Of a stretch of 64,000 nt of DNA, positions 35,342-46,428 are shown one piece after another. Under the pieces are notes generated by a model. The model saw nothing but the letters and a program-made list of their open reading frames with translations, was not told the DNA's origin and made no database searches. The number at the start of each line of letters is the position of its first letter. Within the stretch, counting starts at the first letter, position 1. The stretch covers positions 862,259-926,258 of the forward strand of contig VZQC01005092.1 in assembly GCA_009823505.1 (NCBI GenBank), written 5' to 3'. Position numbers and translations under genes: made by a program. This stretch comes from Rhizomys pruinosus. Taxonomy: Eukaryota > Chordata > Mammalia > Rodentia > Spalacidae.

Positions 35342-36522
35342 TCATTGATTTCTCTTTCTAGGTGCCTGGGAATGGTTGCTCCTTTCTTTGGTTCTTTGAA
35401 TTGCTTCCAGTATTCTCTGAAGGGTTGGTCTTCCGGACATGTGTTCTTTCAACTTGTTTATGTCATGGAAGGTTTTTCTCTTTCCTTCAATTATAATCGA
35501 CATTTTTGCTGGGTATAGTAACCTGGGTTGGCATCTATTGTCCTTTAACACTGGGAGTGTTTTGCTCCAGGTTCTTCTTGCTTTCATAGTTTGCATTGAG
35601 AAGTCAGTTTTAATTCTGATAGGTTTCCCCTTATAGGTCACTTGTTGTTTTTCTCTTGTCGCTTTAAGGATTTCATCTTTGTTTTGGCTGTCTAGCATTT
35701 TAACTATGATGTGGTGTGAAGAATTTCTTTTCTGATCTTGTCTGTTTGGAGTTCTATGTGCTTCTTGTATTTGTACTGGTTTGTCTTTTTTAAGTTTGGG
35801 GAAGTTTTCTTCTATTATTCTGATGAAGATTTGATCAATACCATGCTCTTGGGATTCTTCTCCTTCCTCTACTCCTATGATGCAGAGGTTAGATCTTTTC
35901 ATAGTGTCCCACAGTTCCTGGTTGTTCCACTTTTTTGTATTTTTAAATTTTTCATAATCCTTCCTTGAGGTTTTTAGTTGTTCTGCATTATCTTCTAGGT
36001 CTGATATTCTTTGTTCTGCTTCCTCCATTCTGCTTCTGAGGCTTTTTCCACTCCTTTCCCCTTGATTGGATGAGTGTTTGATTTCCTTTTTCATTTCTTC
36101 TTCTGATTTCTTTAGTATTTCTACTTCTTTTTGAAGCTTCTCAATCTCTTCCTGTAACTCTTTGCTTCAATGGTTCGTTTCCTTATCTTTTTCAGCATGG
36201 GATCTTTTCAGTGTTTCCAGTTCGTTCTGGAATTGTCATTCGCTCTCTCTAGGTCCTTCTTGAGTTCTTTATTCTCTTTTTTTTAGTTCTTTGATTTGTT
36301 CTTTATAATGTTGCAATTCTTTAAATATGTTCCCAATTGTGTTTCTGATATCTGTGTTCTGAGCCATCCCAGGGGGATCCCACTGTAGGAGTCTTCCATA
36401 GGGTTGGTAGAGCTTGATGCGGGATTATCCTGCACCTTTCCTGTGTTGTCTCTTCTTCGTGTTCCTGGCATATGAGCTTCTCCTTGCCTGTATTCCAATG
36501 TAGGTCCTAAATGCCTCTTCAT
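35342..36522 (-). pseudogene. L1 4 ORF1 (RNA-binding chaperone), one or more breaks
   Basis: A 250-codon open stretch (36094-35342) covers the end of the coiled coil, the RNA-recognition domain (ELWDTMKRSNLCIIGVEEGEE, then IFIRIIEENFPKLKKD) and the C-terminal domain (ending in EAIQRTKERSNHSQ). The N-terminal part continues upstream in other frames to about 36522. ORF1p binds L1 RNA as a trimer in the cytoplasm. The C-terminal half is the longest uninterrupted L1 frame in the window. Confidence 0.88.
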
Positions 36523-36875
36523 TGTGTTGAAGGCCTGCTTTGCTTGTCTCCTTCAGATGCTTTTGCAAACTCAGTTGGCGGGGGTGGGGGGGTTGGGAGG
36601 GGGACGACTGACGTGGGTGGGCTCTTTAGCCCACACCCCGGCACCTGGGCTTGCCTGAGCTGTTCTCTGGAGATCTCAGATAGAGAGTCACACAGCCGTA
36701 CCTTTAATACTGGCTAGGAGGATAACTCCGTCCCCACAGCCACAAAACCCAACCAATCAAAGACAACTGGATTAACGGATTAACTAGATGAAATCAGTCA
36801 ACAGTCAGCCTTGCTGAAGCACTCAGCTAATGTCCACCTACCTGGGCTTGCCTGAGCTGTTCTCGAGAGATCTCA

Positions 36876-36930
36876 ATATATGTATGTATATATATATATA
36901 TATATTTATATATTTTTTTTTTCTTTTTTT
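36876..36930. repeat. (TA)n and T-rich junction
   Basis: TATG/TA repeat followed by a T run between the L1 4 5' end and the mariner fragment. Confidence 0.9.
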
Positions 36931-37229
36931 TAAACTAACATGTTTGACTGAAGAACTGCTAAGAAACAAGCATGTAATGTGGTGGCTCATGGAGAAATTT
37001 TTCAAGAGAGACAAGAGCATTGAAATTGAAGAATATAACCATCAGCTATTGGAAGTTGATAGTGACCAATGGAGAGCAATCTTCAAAATTAATCCTCTTA
37101 AAACTACAGGATAATTTGGCAAAGAAATCAAGGTGGGCCATTCAACAGTCCATCAGGATTTGAAGCAAATTGAAAAGGTTGAAAAGCTCAGAAAGTAGGT
37201 GCCTGTGGTGATTTCAATGAGAATGTCCC

Positions 37230-37690
37230 TCTATCTGATAAAATGTATCTTCTTTGAAATAGAATTATCATCTGACAAGCTGCAAACTACAAAGATAGAG
37301 CCTGGTTTACTTAGAGGGAGGAGCTATAGGCAAAGCTGATCCCACAGTGAGTTTCCCATGATACTAGCTAGAATGTGCATGAACTCTGGGATGTCACTGG
37401 CACCATGTTGGGGTCAGGGGCATATAAAAAGCCCACCATGAGAAGTTGGGTTTCTCTCACCATTTTGTTATCATGGGCAGAGGACACAGAATTCATGCTA
37501 GGTCTCTGGGCAGCCATAGAAGGAAAGGAAAACCACTGCTGATCGTGTAAGAGGGGTCCCTATTCACTTTTTATGTAAGCCTAATAAACTATTTAATTTT
37601 TCCTGAAACTAAGATTGGAGAATCTGCTTATTGCTTTGCCTAGTAACCGGAGACCTGGAGGCAGAGTTTGGGTGTGACACTACATCTATG
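37230..37690 (+). mobile_element. Solo LTR (class II-like) nested in a MaLR LTR
   Basis: A 449-bp segment (37236-37684) starting TG and ending CA, with a TATA-like 'catataaaaagcc' at 37421 and a polyadenylation signal AATAAA at about 37583. A 6-bp direct repeat TCTATC/TCTATG flanks it (37230-37235, 37685-37690). Six-base duplications are typical of class II (ERVK) integrases. The MaLR LTR sequence resumes after it. The family is not recognised; the absence of an internal region indicates LTR-LTR recombination. Confidence 0.65.
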
Positions 37691-38062
37691 GATTCCCCTG
37701 GGATGAAAATCTCTGTGGCACCCCCATAGGCTTCAAGTATTCAGACATTTTGTCCCCAGTTGTTGGAGCTGTTTTGGGAGGTCTTAGAAATTGCCTCCAT
37801 GCTGGAAGAAGCACATGACTGGGGATGAGATTAGAAAGTTCAAGAAGCCTTGCCAGCCTGCTGTATCTCTCGTTTTCCTGTCCTTGCTTGAAGATGTCAA
37901 CTTTAACTTTCTGCTCTAGCTTCTGCCACCATGCCTCCCTGCAGTCGTGGATTCTAATTCCCTGAAACCTTCAACAGTAAGCTTAAATAAACTTTCTTTT
38001 ATAAGCTCCCTTTGGTTGTGGTGGTTCTATCACAACAACAGAAAACTGACTAATACATTAAT

Positions 38063-38073
38063 TGGTACCAGAA
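38063..38073 (+). promoter_or_regulatory. Leucine-type primer-binding site (MaLR at 37204)
   Basis: TGGTACCAGAA lies five bases after the LTR end. It matches the 3' end of tRNA-Leu, the primer used by class III ERVL/MaLR elements, and the same start is seen at 43066 and 50184. Confidence 0.65.
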
Positions 38074-38427
38074 ATTTTGGCCAAGAGTCTGGATGGAATT
38101 TGGCCACAGCCCAAATGTTTGCCTGAGAATAAGCTGAAAAGCACAGACTTATTTCTTTGTCAGAGGGTATTTCAAGACAGCCTAAATTTGAAATGGTAGC
38201 ATGACTATAAATGGTGAATATTATACAGATCTACAGTGAAAAAAGACTGAATAAGGCAGAAAGAAATAAATAATGACCATTTTAGATAAAAAAAAATGTG
38301 TACTGGAAAGATTGGAGCCAAGTCATGTTCTGAAGGAAACACCTTTAATAAGGTGATTAAGTAAAGGCCTAGAGATTTGCAAGTAAACAATCCAAAAAGC
38401 ACTTTCAGAGCAAGACCACACCCAGCT

Positions 38428-38706
38428 GATCCTTCAGCTTTTTTAAATTTTTATTTATTTTATTTATTTTTGTATGTGTATGAATGTACTGTCTGCATGT
38501 AGGTTTGTGGACCCATGTCGTGCAATGCCACGGAGGTCAGAAGAGGGTCTCGGATTCCCCTGGAACTGGAGTTCTCCTGGAGTTGGAGTTACAGATGGTT
38601 CTTAGCCACCATGTGGGTGCTGGGGATTGAACCCGGGTTCTCTGCAAGAGCAGTCAGTGCTCTTAACAGCTAGGCTATATCTCCAGCCCCAGATCCTTCA
38701 GCTTTT
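38428..38706 (-). mobile_element. B2/B3-type SINE, internal-duplication subfamily, in MaLR
   Basis: Minus-strand copy 38443-38691 with two-unit 'ctggagttctcctggagttgg' at 38565-38588. Target duplication GATCCTTCAGCTTTT at 38428-38442 and 38692-38706, perfect. It is the youngest layer of this nest. Confidence 0.96.
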
Positions 38707-40460
38707 AAAAGGACAATATTGAAGAGGCTTTTACTCCAACCATTCCAGGCCAGAGAAAAACTGCAAATGTGATTGAATTACACCAGGATCCATCCCACAG
38801 TTGCAGCCAACCTCAGCACTTTCATTCACATGTTGCTGGTTTTAGAGGCATGAAAGATGCAAGAGTGAATGTGTCATCAGTTATTCCTTTGTGGTTTCAG
38901 AGGCCAAGGCCTTGGAGAATGCAGCAGGGGTGTCCCTCCATAAAGACGGCCCTGATAGGTTACTGCCTGAAGCTGTGAAGTTAAAGCTTGGTTGGCAGTG
39001 GAGACCTTAAAAAGATATTTGAGATGCTAGAGCTGTGAGATATTTGCCAAAGAGAGCTGCATACAAGGAATGGTACCAGCCTAAGAAAGAAATTTATATT
39101 GCATACAAAGGTGGATGTGCTGAGCCATCTAAGCCAATTAGAAGTAAAGTCCCAGAAGTCTCACATGGAGCTACTGGACTTGGTGTTTGCCCTGCTGGTT
39201 TTCGGTCTTATTTGGTCCAGTATTTCCTCACTATGCTTCTATTCCTCCCTTTTGGAATGGGAATGTGTATTCAGTTCTACTGTATGTTGTGAGTAAGTAA
39301 TTTGTCTTGATTTTACATTTAGGAGATTGGCCTGAGTCTCAGAAGAGACTTTGAACTGTAGACTTTAGAATAGTATTGAAACTGGTAAAGACTATGGGGA
39401 CTTTTGAGGTTTGACTAAGTGCATTTTCAATTTTATATGATCATGACCCTATGGGGGCAAGGAAGTAGAAGGTGGTGGTTTGAATGAGAATGTCCCCTAT
39501 AGGCTCCAAGAATTCAGACATTTTGTACCCAGTTGGTGGCACTGTTTTGGGAGATCTTAGAGGGTGTGGTCATGCTGGAGGAAGCACATCACTGGGGGTG
39601 GGCTTAGAGAGTTCAAAAAGCCTTGCCATTCTTCAGTCAAGCTCTCTGCTTTCTGTTCCTGCATGAAGATTTGGACCTCAGCCTTCTGCTCCCATTCCTT
39701 CCACCTTGCCTCCCAACCATGATGGACTCTGGAATCATCAAGGGTAAGCTCAAATAAACTCTTCCTTTTATAAGCTCCCTTGGTTGTGGTGGTTCCATCA
39801 CAGCAACAGAAATGTGACTTATACATTAAGTAACATACAGAGCTCGCCCACAAATGGTTATTCTCAATTATCATCTTCTTGTGTGCAACAATGAACCGTT
39901 TCTCAAGTGGATTGTGACACAGAATGAAAATTGGATTGTATATGGCATTATGTAATTTGGTGGCTGGACTAAGAAGCTCCAGAGTACTTTCTAAAACCAA
40001 ACTTCCATCACGCAAAGGTCATGGTCAGTGATTGGTGTCCTGGTCCCAGTCAGATCTAGTTCAGCTTTCTGAATCTCCGAAACTGTTATATCTGAGAAGT
40101 TTTCTCAGCAAATCAATGAAATACATGGAAAAACCACAATGTCTCAGCCAGCATTGATCAACACAAAATACCCAATTCTTCACCCAACACTCTATCACAT
40201 GTCACATAATCAACTACTTCAGAAGTCAAACAAATTCATTTGCCATGTTTTGCCCTTTTGTCATGTTCACCTCACCACTGACTAGGCATCTACCACTTCT
40301 TCAAGCATCTCCACATGTTTTTCATAGGATGCACTTCCATAACCCACAAGAATGATAAATGCAGAAAATGATCTCCAAGTGTTCCTCAAACCCAGAACTA
40401 AGATATTTAATTTATTCTTCTGGAATAAACATTTATTTCTGAGGGACAAAAAAAGGATTC

Positions 40461-40780
40461 ACCTTAATCGTCCCTATTTTGATTAATAAAGAGGTGATTC
40501 AGCCTAGCCATCCTGATTAAAACATTTGCAGCCTAAAAATTACTTTTGCACCAGAAACATATGATATACTTTGAGTTTGTGTTCAAGACAGATTCAGGAG
40601 TATATGGTAGTAGAGAAGTCAATTTATGGGTAGTAGATACTAGATGAAAGTGCTTATGTGCTTACTACAGTAAAAAATATTTGGTGTTAAGAACCACAGT
40701 GGCTCTACTTATAGCACCAATTTATAGAAGCCTTTATGAATAAAACTCAGATCTTAACAATGGTTGTAAAGAAAATGTCA
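40461..40780. other. Unique-looking DNA
   Basis: No gene or repeat recognised; probably the host sequence flanking the mariner remnant. Confidence 0.4.
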
Positions 40781-40958
40781 CTTTTTTTTTGTCTTTTGTA
40801 GACAGGGTCTCCCTATAGCCCCAGCTGTCCTGGAACTCACTCTGTAGACTAGGCTGGCCTTGAACTCACAAAGATCTGCCTGCCTCTGCCTCTGCCTCTG
40901 CTGGGTCCTCTGGAAGTGCAGTGGTTGGTATTTACATGCCAAGCCATCTCTCCAGCCC
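40781..40958 (-). mobile_element. Chimeric SINE: B2/B3 head joined to B1 body
   Basis: Read on the minus strand: a tRNA-derived head (GGCTGGAGAGATGGCTTGGC) from 40957 to about 40905, then at the 'cagaggacccagcagagg' point it switches into B1 sequence (AGAGGCAGAGGCAGGCAG to GACCCTGTCT) down to 40781 with an A-rich tail. Neither the B1 head nor the B2/B3 body is present. This is a single fused unit rather than one SINE inserted in another. Confidence 0.75.
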
Positions 40959-41926
40959 ACATATTTAATATGTTTTAAATATTTTCTGAAATTCTTGATC
41001 TTTTGAGAATTTCAGAAAATATATTTAGGTATTCATACCTGCTTCCCCATCTCTACACTCACTCCACTGCTGTTTCCCATCCATCAGGGACTTCATGTCC
41101 CCTAATAAATTTTCTTTTTATAAAAGCCCTATAGCATCTACGTTGTTTTCCTATAATGCTCTTGCAATTGATTGCTTCTGGAACTGGAAGAATCAGGTTT
41201 CTTTAAGGGTGTTATGCTTACTAGGTTAACCAGACCATAAGGGATAGTTCCACAGTAAATTTTGTTGACTGGTTGTTTCCCCAATATTTAGTATACTAAT
41301 CTATTTCAAAATATACATACTCTTAAGGGGGAAAGAAACATCATCAATGATATAGTAAATCTATTGACCCTCTGTGTGATAATATCAATCTCCTAGCCAA
41401 GATAAGTGCAAAGAGCAATAGTGAAATGACTGTTCTGGGGATAACCAAACTTTCTTCACTTCATATGAGGCCAACCTGGAGGGAGCTAAAACATGCATGG
41501 TACTACTGATCAAGTACTACCTTATCAAGATCCTAGATCTAGAGAGTCCCAGTCACTTCAAGGAATCCACTACTCATATTTTGTTGAATGGACATGTAGT
41601 TTAACTGCCTTCTAAATACTTATGTCTATACCAGTAGAATGATTGGTTCACATCCTTAGTTTGGAAAAGGCTCTTTTAACAATGGTCAAGAGTCAAAGCA
41701 GACTCATTAACCCATGGAAGTTCTGACAAAAGGATTGTTGAGTGTTTATCCTTAAATGAGAAGTTTATATTACCTAGTCAGAGTCCCAGAGAACATTACA
41801 AAATACAGAAAAGAGAAAGGCTATCTGGAGGAGAACACTTGTATACAGGACAAGGTTATTACAATCAACATACACCATGCTTACCTGACCATTTGAAAAG
41901 GCACATACAGACACAGACACACAGAC

Positions 41927-41963
<37 letters not shown>

Positions 41964-42189
41964 AAAATTGATAAGGAAATTAACAGGAATATGAAGAGGG
42001 GAAAGGGAAAGTGATAGGAGCAGTGGGATATGATTCTAAACAAATAAGACCTTCCAAGAACACTGCTATAAAACCAAAGAATAAAAGTCAAAGTCCATCA
42101 GATAAAGAACAGTTTAAGGCAAGGAAGATGTACAGCAAAAAGCAAAAGCGTTTGGGTGGAAATAGGGCATAAATAAAAATTTGACATAT
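40959..42189. other. Unique-looking DNA with (CA)n and a hairpin
   Basis: No gene recognised. It holds an inverted repeat with 17-bp arms at 40979-41022 and a (CA)n microsatellite at about 41905-41960. Confidence 0.5.
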
Positions 42190-42649
42190 GTTGACCATCT
42201 CACCTCACCTGCAGAACCAGTAGGGAGATGGGGAGAAGAAGCAGCCAGCAGATTCTCCTGGGATCTGATGCTAGAGCACAATGCTTCAGCTGGCTGTGTG
42301 GTTCCCACAGCCCAGCCTGGCCAGGCTTACTCCTCCTGACTCAAGCTCTTGGCCTAGGGCATTGGCTGCTGCCCTTCTATTGCCAAATAAAACCCACCTG
42401 CTGGTGATCCACACCCCCAGGTCACACAAACTGGTGGCCAGCTGCAGGCCTCTGTCCAGTCAAAATCAGATGGCCAAACCAAAACACATTTCCCAGGCTG
42501 GTGGTCTACAGAGCGACCCCTTTCAATCCAAAACCTGGCTAGCAACAACTGTGAGCCCTGTGCCAAAAGGGCCTACTTCATGCACACAAAATTAAGGAAT
42601 TTGGGGACTCCCCAGATGATGGTGAAAGAGAAAATCCATTTATCAGTCC
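42190..42649 (+). mobile_element. GC-richer LTR-like segment (uncertain)
   Basis: Unlike its AT-rich surroundings this stretch is GC-rich and has AATAAA at about 42388, and near its right end 'tttggggactccccagatg' (42601), which loosely resembles a gammaretroviral proline-type primer site. That would fit a class I LTR plus leader. No partner LTR is seen. Confidence 0.3.
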
Positions 42650-44640
42650 ACAGCTGTGCTGGATAGCTTTAGTGTCAACTTGACACACCTGGGTTGAGGG
42701 AGCATCAATTGGGGAATTGGCTCATTGGACTGGCCTGTGGCCACATCTGTGGAGTATTGTCTTGATTATTGAGCAATGTGGGAGGGCCCAGCCACTATGG
42801 GTGGTGCCACCCTGGGCAGGTTGTTGTGTACTGTATAAGAGGTCAGGCCTGGCATGGGCCAGGAGAGCAAGCCAGTGAGCAGCATTCCTCCATGGCCTGT
42901 GCTTTAGATCCTGCCTCAAGGTTCCAGCCCTGAGTTCTTGCCTTGGACTCCCTGAGTGATGAACTGTGACCCAGGAGATGTAAGCTGAATAAACCCTTTC
43001 CTCCCCAAGTTGGTGTCGGTCAGAGTGTTTTGTCACAGCAATGGAAGACAAACTACAACAGAAATTGGTACCAGAAGAGTGGGGATTGCTGTGACAGACC
43101 TGACCTTGGTGTTTTGGGGAAGGATTGTGGAGGCGTTTGGAACTCTGGGCTGGGAAGATCATTGAATGCCTAAAGATCATTGCTGTTGAGCTTGGAGCAG
43201 TTTGCTGAAGAAGTTGTAGAAGATGGAGGCCTGGCTTGTGAAGTTTCTAGTTTCAAAGGGGAACAGAGATCATCAGGACTGTGTAATCTGTGGGTTCTGG
43301 TCGGCTGGGGCTGAAAAATCAGCTGTAAGTAACAAGAGTCCAGAACCTGAAGTGAAATCTTTGTTGTACTGGGACAATTGATGCTGGTTAGCTGGGGCTG
43401 AAAAATCAGCTGTAAGTAACAAGAGACCATCATTACTGTGGTGAAATCTTCTGGGAAGAATTTCTTCAGGGTCAGCACACAGAAGCTGTGATCCAGAAGG
43501 GGCCTGAGCCTCCATCTCGAGCCAGAAGCAGGACTTGGTAATGTGTAAGAGTCTCCTATTTGGTTCTGGTGTTGAAATTTGAGGGGGGTCACAGAGAGCA
43601 GCTGAGGCTTGGCACTGTGAGAGGTCAGGAAAGACCATTGGTGGAAGTGCACCTCGGTTGCAGTGAAGACCCCAGGATTGCAGGGGTCATGGAGAGAAGC
43701 TGAGGCTTTGCACTAGGAGAGGTCAGAAGAGACCATTGGAAAAGGTGCAACCTCAGTTTCAGTGGCGACCCCAGCTTTTTGGAGATGCCGGGACCTTGGG
43801 ACGACCAAGAGCAGTGGCCAGTGTGGAATGGAGTCAGCCTGGGTCTGCGAGATGAGCTGTGTGTGCTGTGGACAGCAGAGCAGAGAAGGGGAGCTGCCGA
43901 GACCCTTTGGAGCCCAGAAGATCGTGAGTGAATCCCAGGTGTCCAGTCTTGAGCTACTTGCTGGACTTAGGTTTTGTTTGAGTGTGCCTGATTCTTCCCT
44001 TTGAAATAAGACAGTACTTGTTTTGGATTTTACAGCAGCCCACGGTTAAGAGACTTTTAACAGACTGTGAACTTTTAAGTGTTTGGACATTTTAAGGACT
44101 GTGGGGCTTTTAAGGCTGTACTGTCTTAGGTCATGATTAATGTTATCATCATACTTTGGGGATAAGAACTGGAAAGGTGGTGGTTTAATAGTGATGTGTT
44201 TTGTGTGTCAAGTTGACAAGGGGTCAATTGTGCTGGATAGCTTTAGTGTCAACTTGACACACCTGGGTTGAGGGAGCCTCAACTGGGGAATTGGCTCCAT
44301 TGGACTGGCCTGTGGCCACGTCTGTGGAGTATTGTCTTGATTGTTGAGTAATGTGGGAGGGCCCAGCCACTATGGGTGATGCCACCCTGGGCAGGTTGTT
44401 CTGTACTGTATAAGAGGTCAGGCTGGGCATGGGCCAGGAGAGCAAGCCAGTGAACAGCATTCTTCCATGGCCTGTGCTTTAGCTCCTGCCTCCATGTTCC
44501 AGCCCTGAGTTCTTGCCTTGGGCTCCCTGAGTGATGAACTGTGACCCAGGAGATGTAAGCTTAATAAACGCTTTCCTCCCCAAGTTGGTGTCGGTCAGAG
44601 TGTTTTGTCACAGCAATGGAAGACAAACTACAACAACAGC
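42650..44640 (+). mobile_element. Complete class III (ERVL/MaLR-type) provirus A
   Basis: LTRs 42655-43060 and 44229-44635 (about 406 bp each, starting TGTGCTGGATAGC and ending CTACAACA) differ at about 18 positions, roughly 4-5% by eye. A perfect 5-bp target duplication ACAGC flanks the element (42650-42654, 44636-44640). LTRs carry AATAAA about 65 bp before their end. The internal 1.17 kb has no coding capacity and contains two sets of tandem repeats (about 90 bp at 43300-43475, about 110 bp at 43577-43780). Primer site leucine type. Confidence 0.93.
43066..43083 (+). promoter_or_regulatory. Leucine-type primer-binding site (provirus A)
   Basis: TGGTACCAGAAGAGTGG starts five bases after the left LTR. 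It fits the complement of the tRNA-Leu 3' end, placing this otherwise non-coding element in the ERVL/MaLR class. Confidence 0.75.
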
Positions 44641-46395
44641 TTTCTGTTTTTATACCCAGAGTGTCATCATATCTTAGGGTCTTCTTTCAGACTGCCCTGC
44701 CTCATGTTCTGTAAATATCAGGAGTACTTGTTAGAGTTTTAATCCCAAGGCTATCTCACTGGTTTGTTAATATAGGCAAATCTTACCTAGGGCCAGGTTT
44801 CAGTATAAACAGACGAGCAGGTAATTTAACACAATGTAGCTACAGGTGGCTTCTTTTTTACCTACAATATGTGAACTTTTATTTAAATTAATACATCAAC
44901 TTCTAATCATCAACCAAAGCAAAATCTAGGGAATTGTATTTTTCCCAATGAACTCTGCATGTTCATTTTTTAATGATTGTTTTCTCTTTTTTTAGAGATC
45001 AACTAATACAACTTCTACTAAAGTAAATAGAATACTTTTAGAAAAGTGTTCTCAATGAGAACACATTGCTCTGTGAAGTTGCTCTTAGGAGCTAGAGCAG
45101 CATTGGCAAAGCAGGAGTACAGGGGGTCTTACCAGCATTTTATCAAAATGATATGTAAATATGTGTGTTGACTGGAAGGTATACAAAGATCTAATTCTAA
45201 TTATAAACAATTACTAGGAAATTGTTACCTATATTTTGAGTATCTTTTAAAAAGTGAAGTGTTTTTCCATTGTAATAATTTAATTATGGATATTTTGGCT
45301 TCCTTGCAGAAATCATTTATCCTCTTCCAGAAAGCAAGCCAATTTTATGAATATGTGAATTCCCACAAGTCCCAGAGTGCAATTAACTCTACTTCTAACC
45401 ATGCTGTGGCACCTGCAGACAATGGAAAAATCAGTTAGAAGTATTTCCATAGCATGAATATGCAAACCTCAGAATTAGTTTAATTCATCTGCTGCAGATT
45501 ATCTAGGCTCCAGCCACAATGCATTTTATTGCTATGTGTCAGTTCACTGACAGCTTCATAAATTCTATTCAATAAACATAAAGTGTTTACTTTCATTCTC
45601 TAGCCTGGGGAAAACTTTTTTTGAGATACAAGAATGTAGTTTTACATTTATACAATTGAAGCTATTCTTGTCTAAAGCCTGAGGTAGTATGTAGGAATAT
45701 ATTTTCACTATTTGACAGGTATTGTTTGACAGGTACAACAAACTTTCAGCTAGATGTAAACTGTCCACTCAGATATATCTAATATTCTTTATTTTAATTT
45801 TATTTTTACATTTATTATGTTTTCCCCTAAAATATGAATTTAGATTCTTGATTTCAATGCAATGTACACATTATAAAATATTCCATGCATATAGGTAATT
45901 ATTGAACATATTTGACTTAAATATTAACTATCCATAGTTAAAACTCTATTCGATGTGCTAAAATAACATTTCTCTAAAAACTGCTAGTAACATTTCCTAA
46001 TGGTTTGACTGAATGAAAAAATTTTAAAATATGATGTATCATGGTGTAAATAGAAATTTTGTTCAATATCCACCACACAATCTAACATCTAGCTGTCTTC
46101 ACTCGTCCCTTCCCATACACACAGTCTCTCTTAATTTATGAAATTTTTAATGATCCATATATATATATATATGGCTTTTCTGTTTTCTTTCACACTTCAA
46201 ATTTTATTTCCTATAATATTTCTGGGTTTTACTCACTCAGCAGCAACCCATTTTGGGAACATATGTAGAATAATTTAACTACTTCTTGCTTGCCCATTAA
46301 TTTTACGAACAGATACAATGTTGTAAAATGGAATGAGGTTAGGTAAAACAGTCCTCCATTTGTGCTGACCCCCCAGAACACACACACACACACAC

Positions 46396-46428
<33 letters not shown>

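Larger units (their letters stand above)
30766..36875 (-). mobile_element. L1 LINE 4, near full length
   Basis: Minus-strand L1 of about 6.1 kb (5.8 kb without its SINE): 3' UTR 30766-31100 with a C-rich block at 30817-30838 (the G-rich tract on the coding strand), ORF2 31101-35300, ORF1 35342-36522 and 5' UTR to about 36875. The outer 5' UTR contains two copies about 195 bp apart of a 'gggcttgcctgagctgttctc' unit (36646 and 36843), which look like promoter monomers. This is the most complete L1 in the window and served as reference for the others. Confidence 0.93.
37204..39825 (+). mobile_element. MaLR (class III) provirus inside the mariner gene
   Basis: Left LTR 37204-38057 (interrupted by a solo LTR at 37236-37684), leucine-type primer site at 38063, internal region 38064-39470 and right LTR 39471-39825. 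LTRs follow the ORR1/MT-like pattern: GGTGGTTTGAATGAGAATGTCC at the start and an end in CTAATACA or similar. The internal part is collinear with that of the provirus at 48478-50547. It has no usable gag or pol. No matching target duplication is visible, so one end may be altered. Confidence 0.82.
36931..40460 (+). pseudogene. Ancient mariner transposase, split by a MaLR provirus
   Basis: Left piece 36931-37203 encodes the N-terminal helix-turn-helix part of a mariner (Hsmar1-like) transposase: EKFFKRDKSIE, EVDSDQWRAIFKINPLKTTG and, after a stop, GHSTVHQDLKQIEKVEKLRK. Right piece 39826-about 40460 resumes after the provirus with degraded catalytic-domain blocks, including EAPEYFLKPNFHHAKVMVS near 39990 and YHFFKHL near 40290. 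Several in-frame stops occur. The transposase cuts and pastes DNA at TA sites; this copy is long dead. Terminal inverted repeats were not found. Confidence 0.8.

Noticed and set aside
37204..39825. 5-bp target duplication for the MaLR provirus in the mariner gene
   Set aside because: Flanks GTGCC and TTAAG do not match; no duplication is claimed.
39557..40015. 152-codon minus-strand frame
   Set aside because: It is antisense to the MaLR right LTR and the mariner fragment.
42281..42595. 104-codon plus-strand frame in GC-rich DNA
   Set aside because: No domain and no homologue; the opposite strand is also open, as expected from base composition in a possible LTR.
43170..43652. 160-codon minus-strand frame
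   Set aside because: Antisense to the internal tandem repeats of provirus A; repeated peptide segments mirror the DNA repeats.
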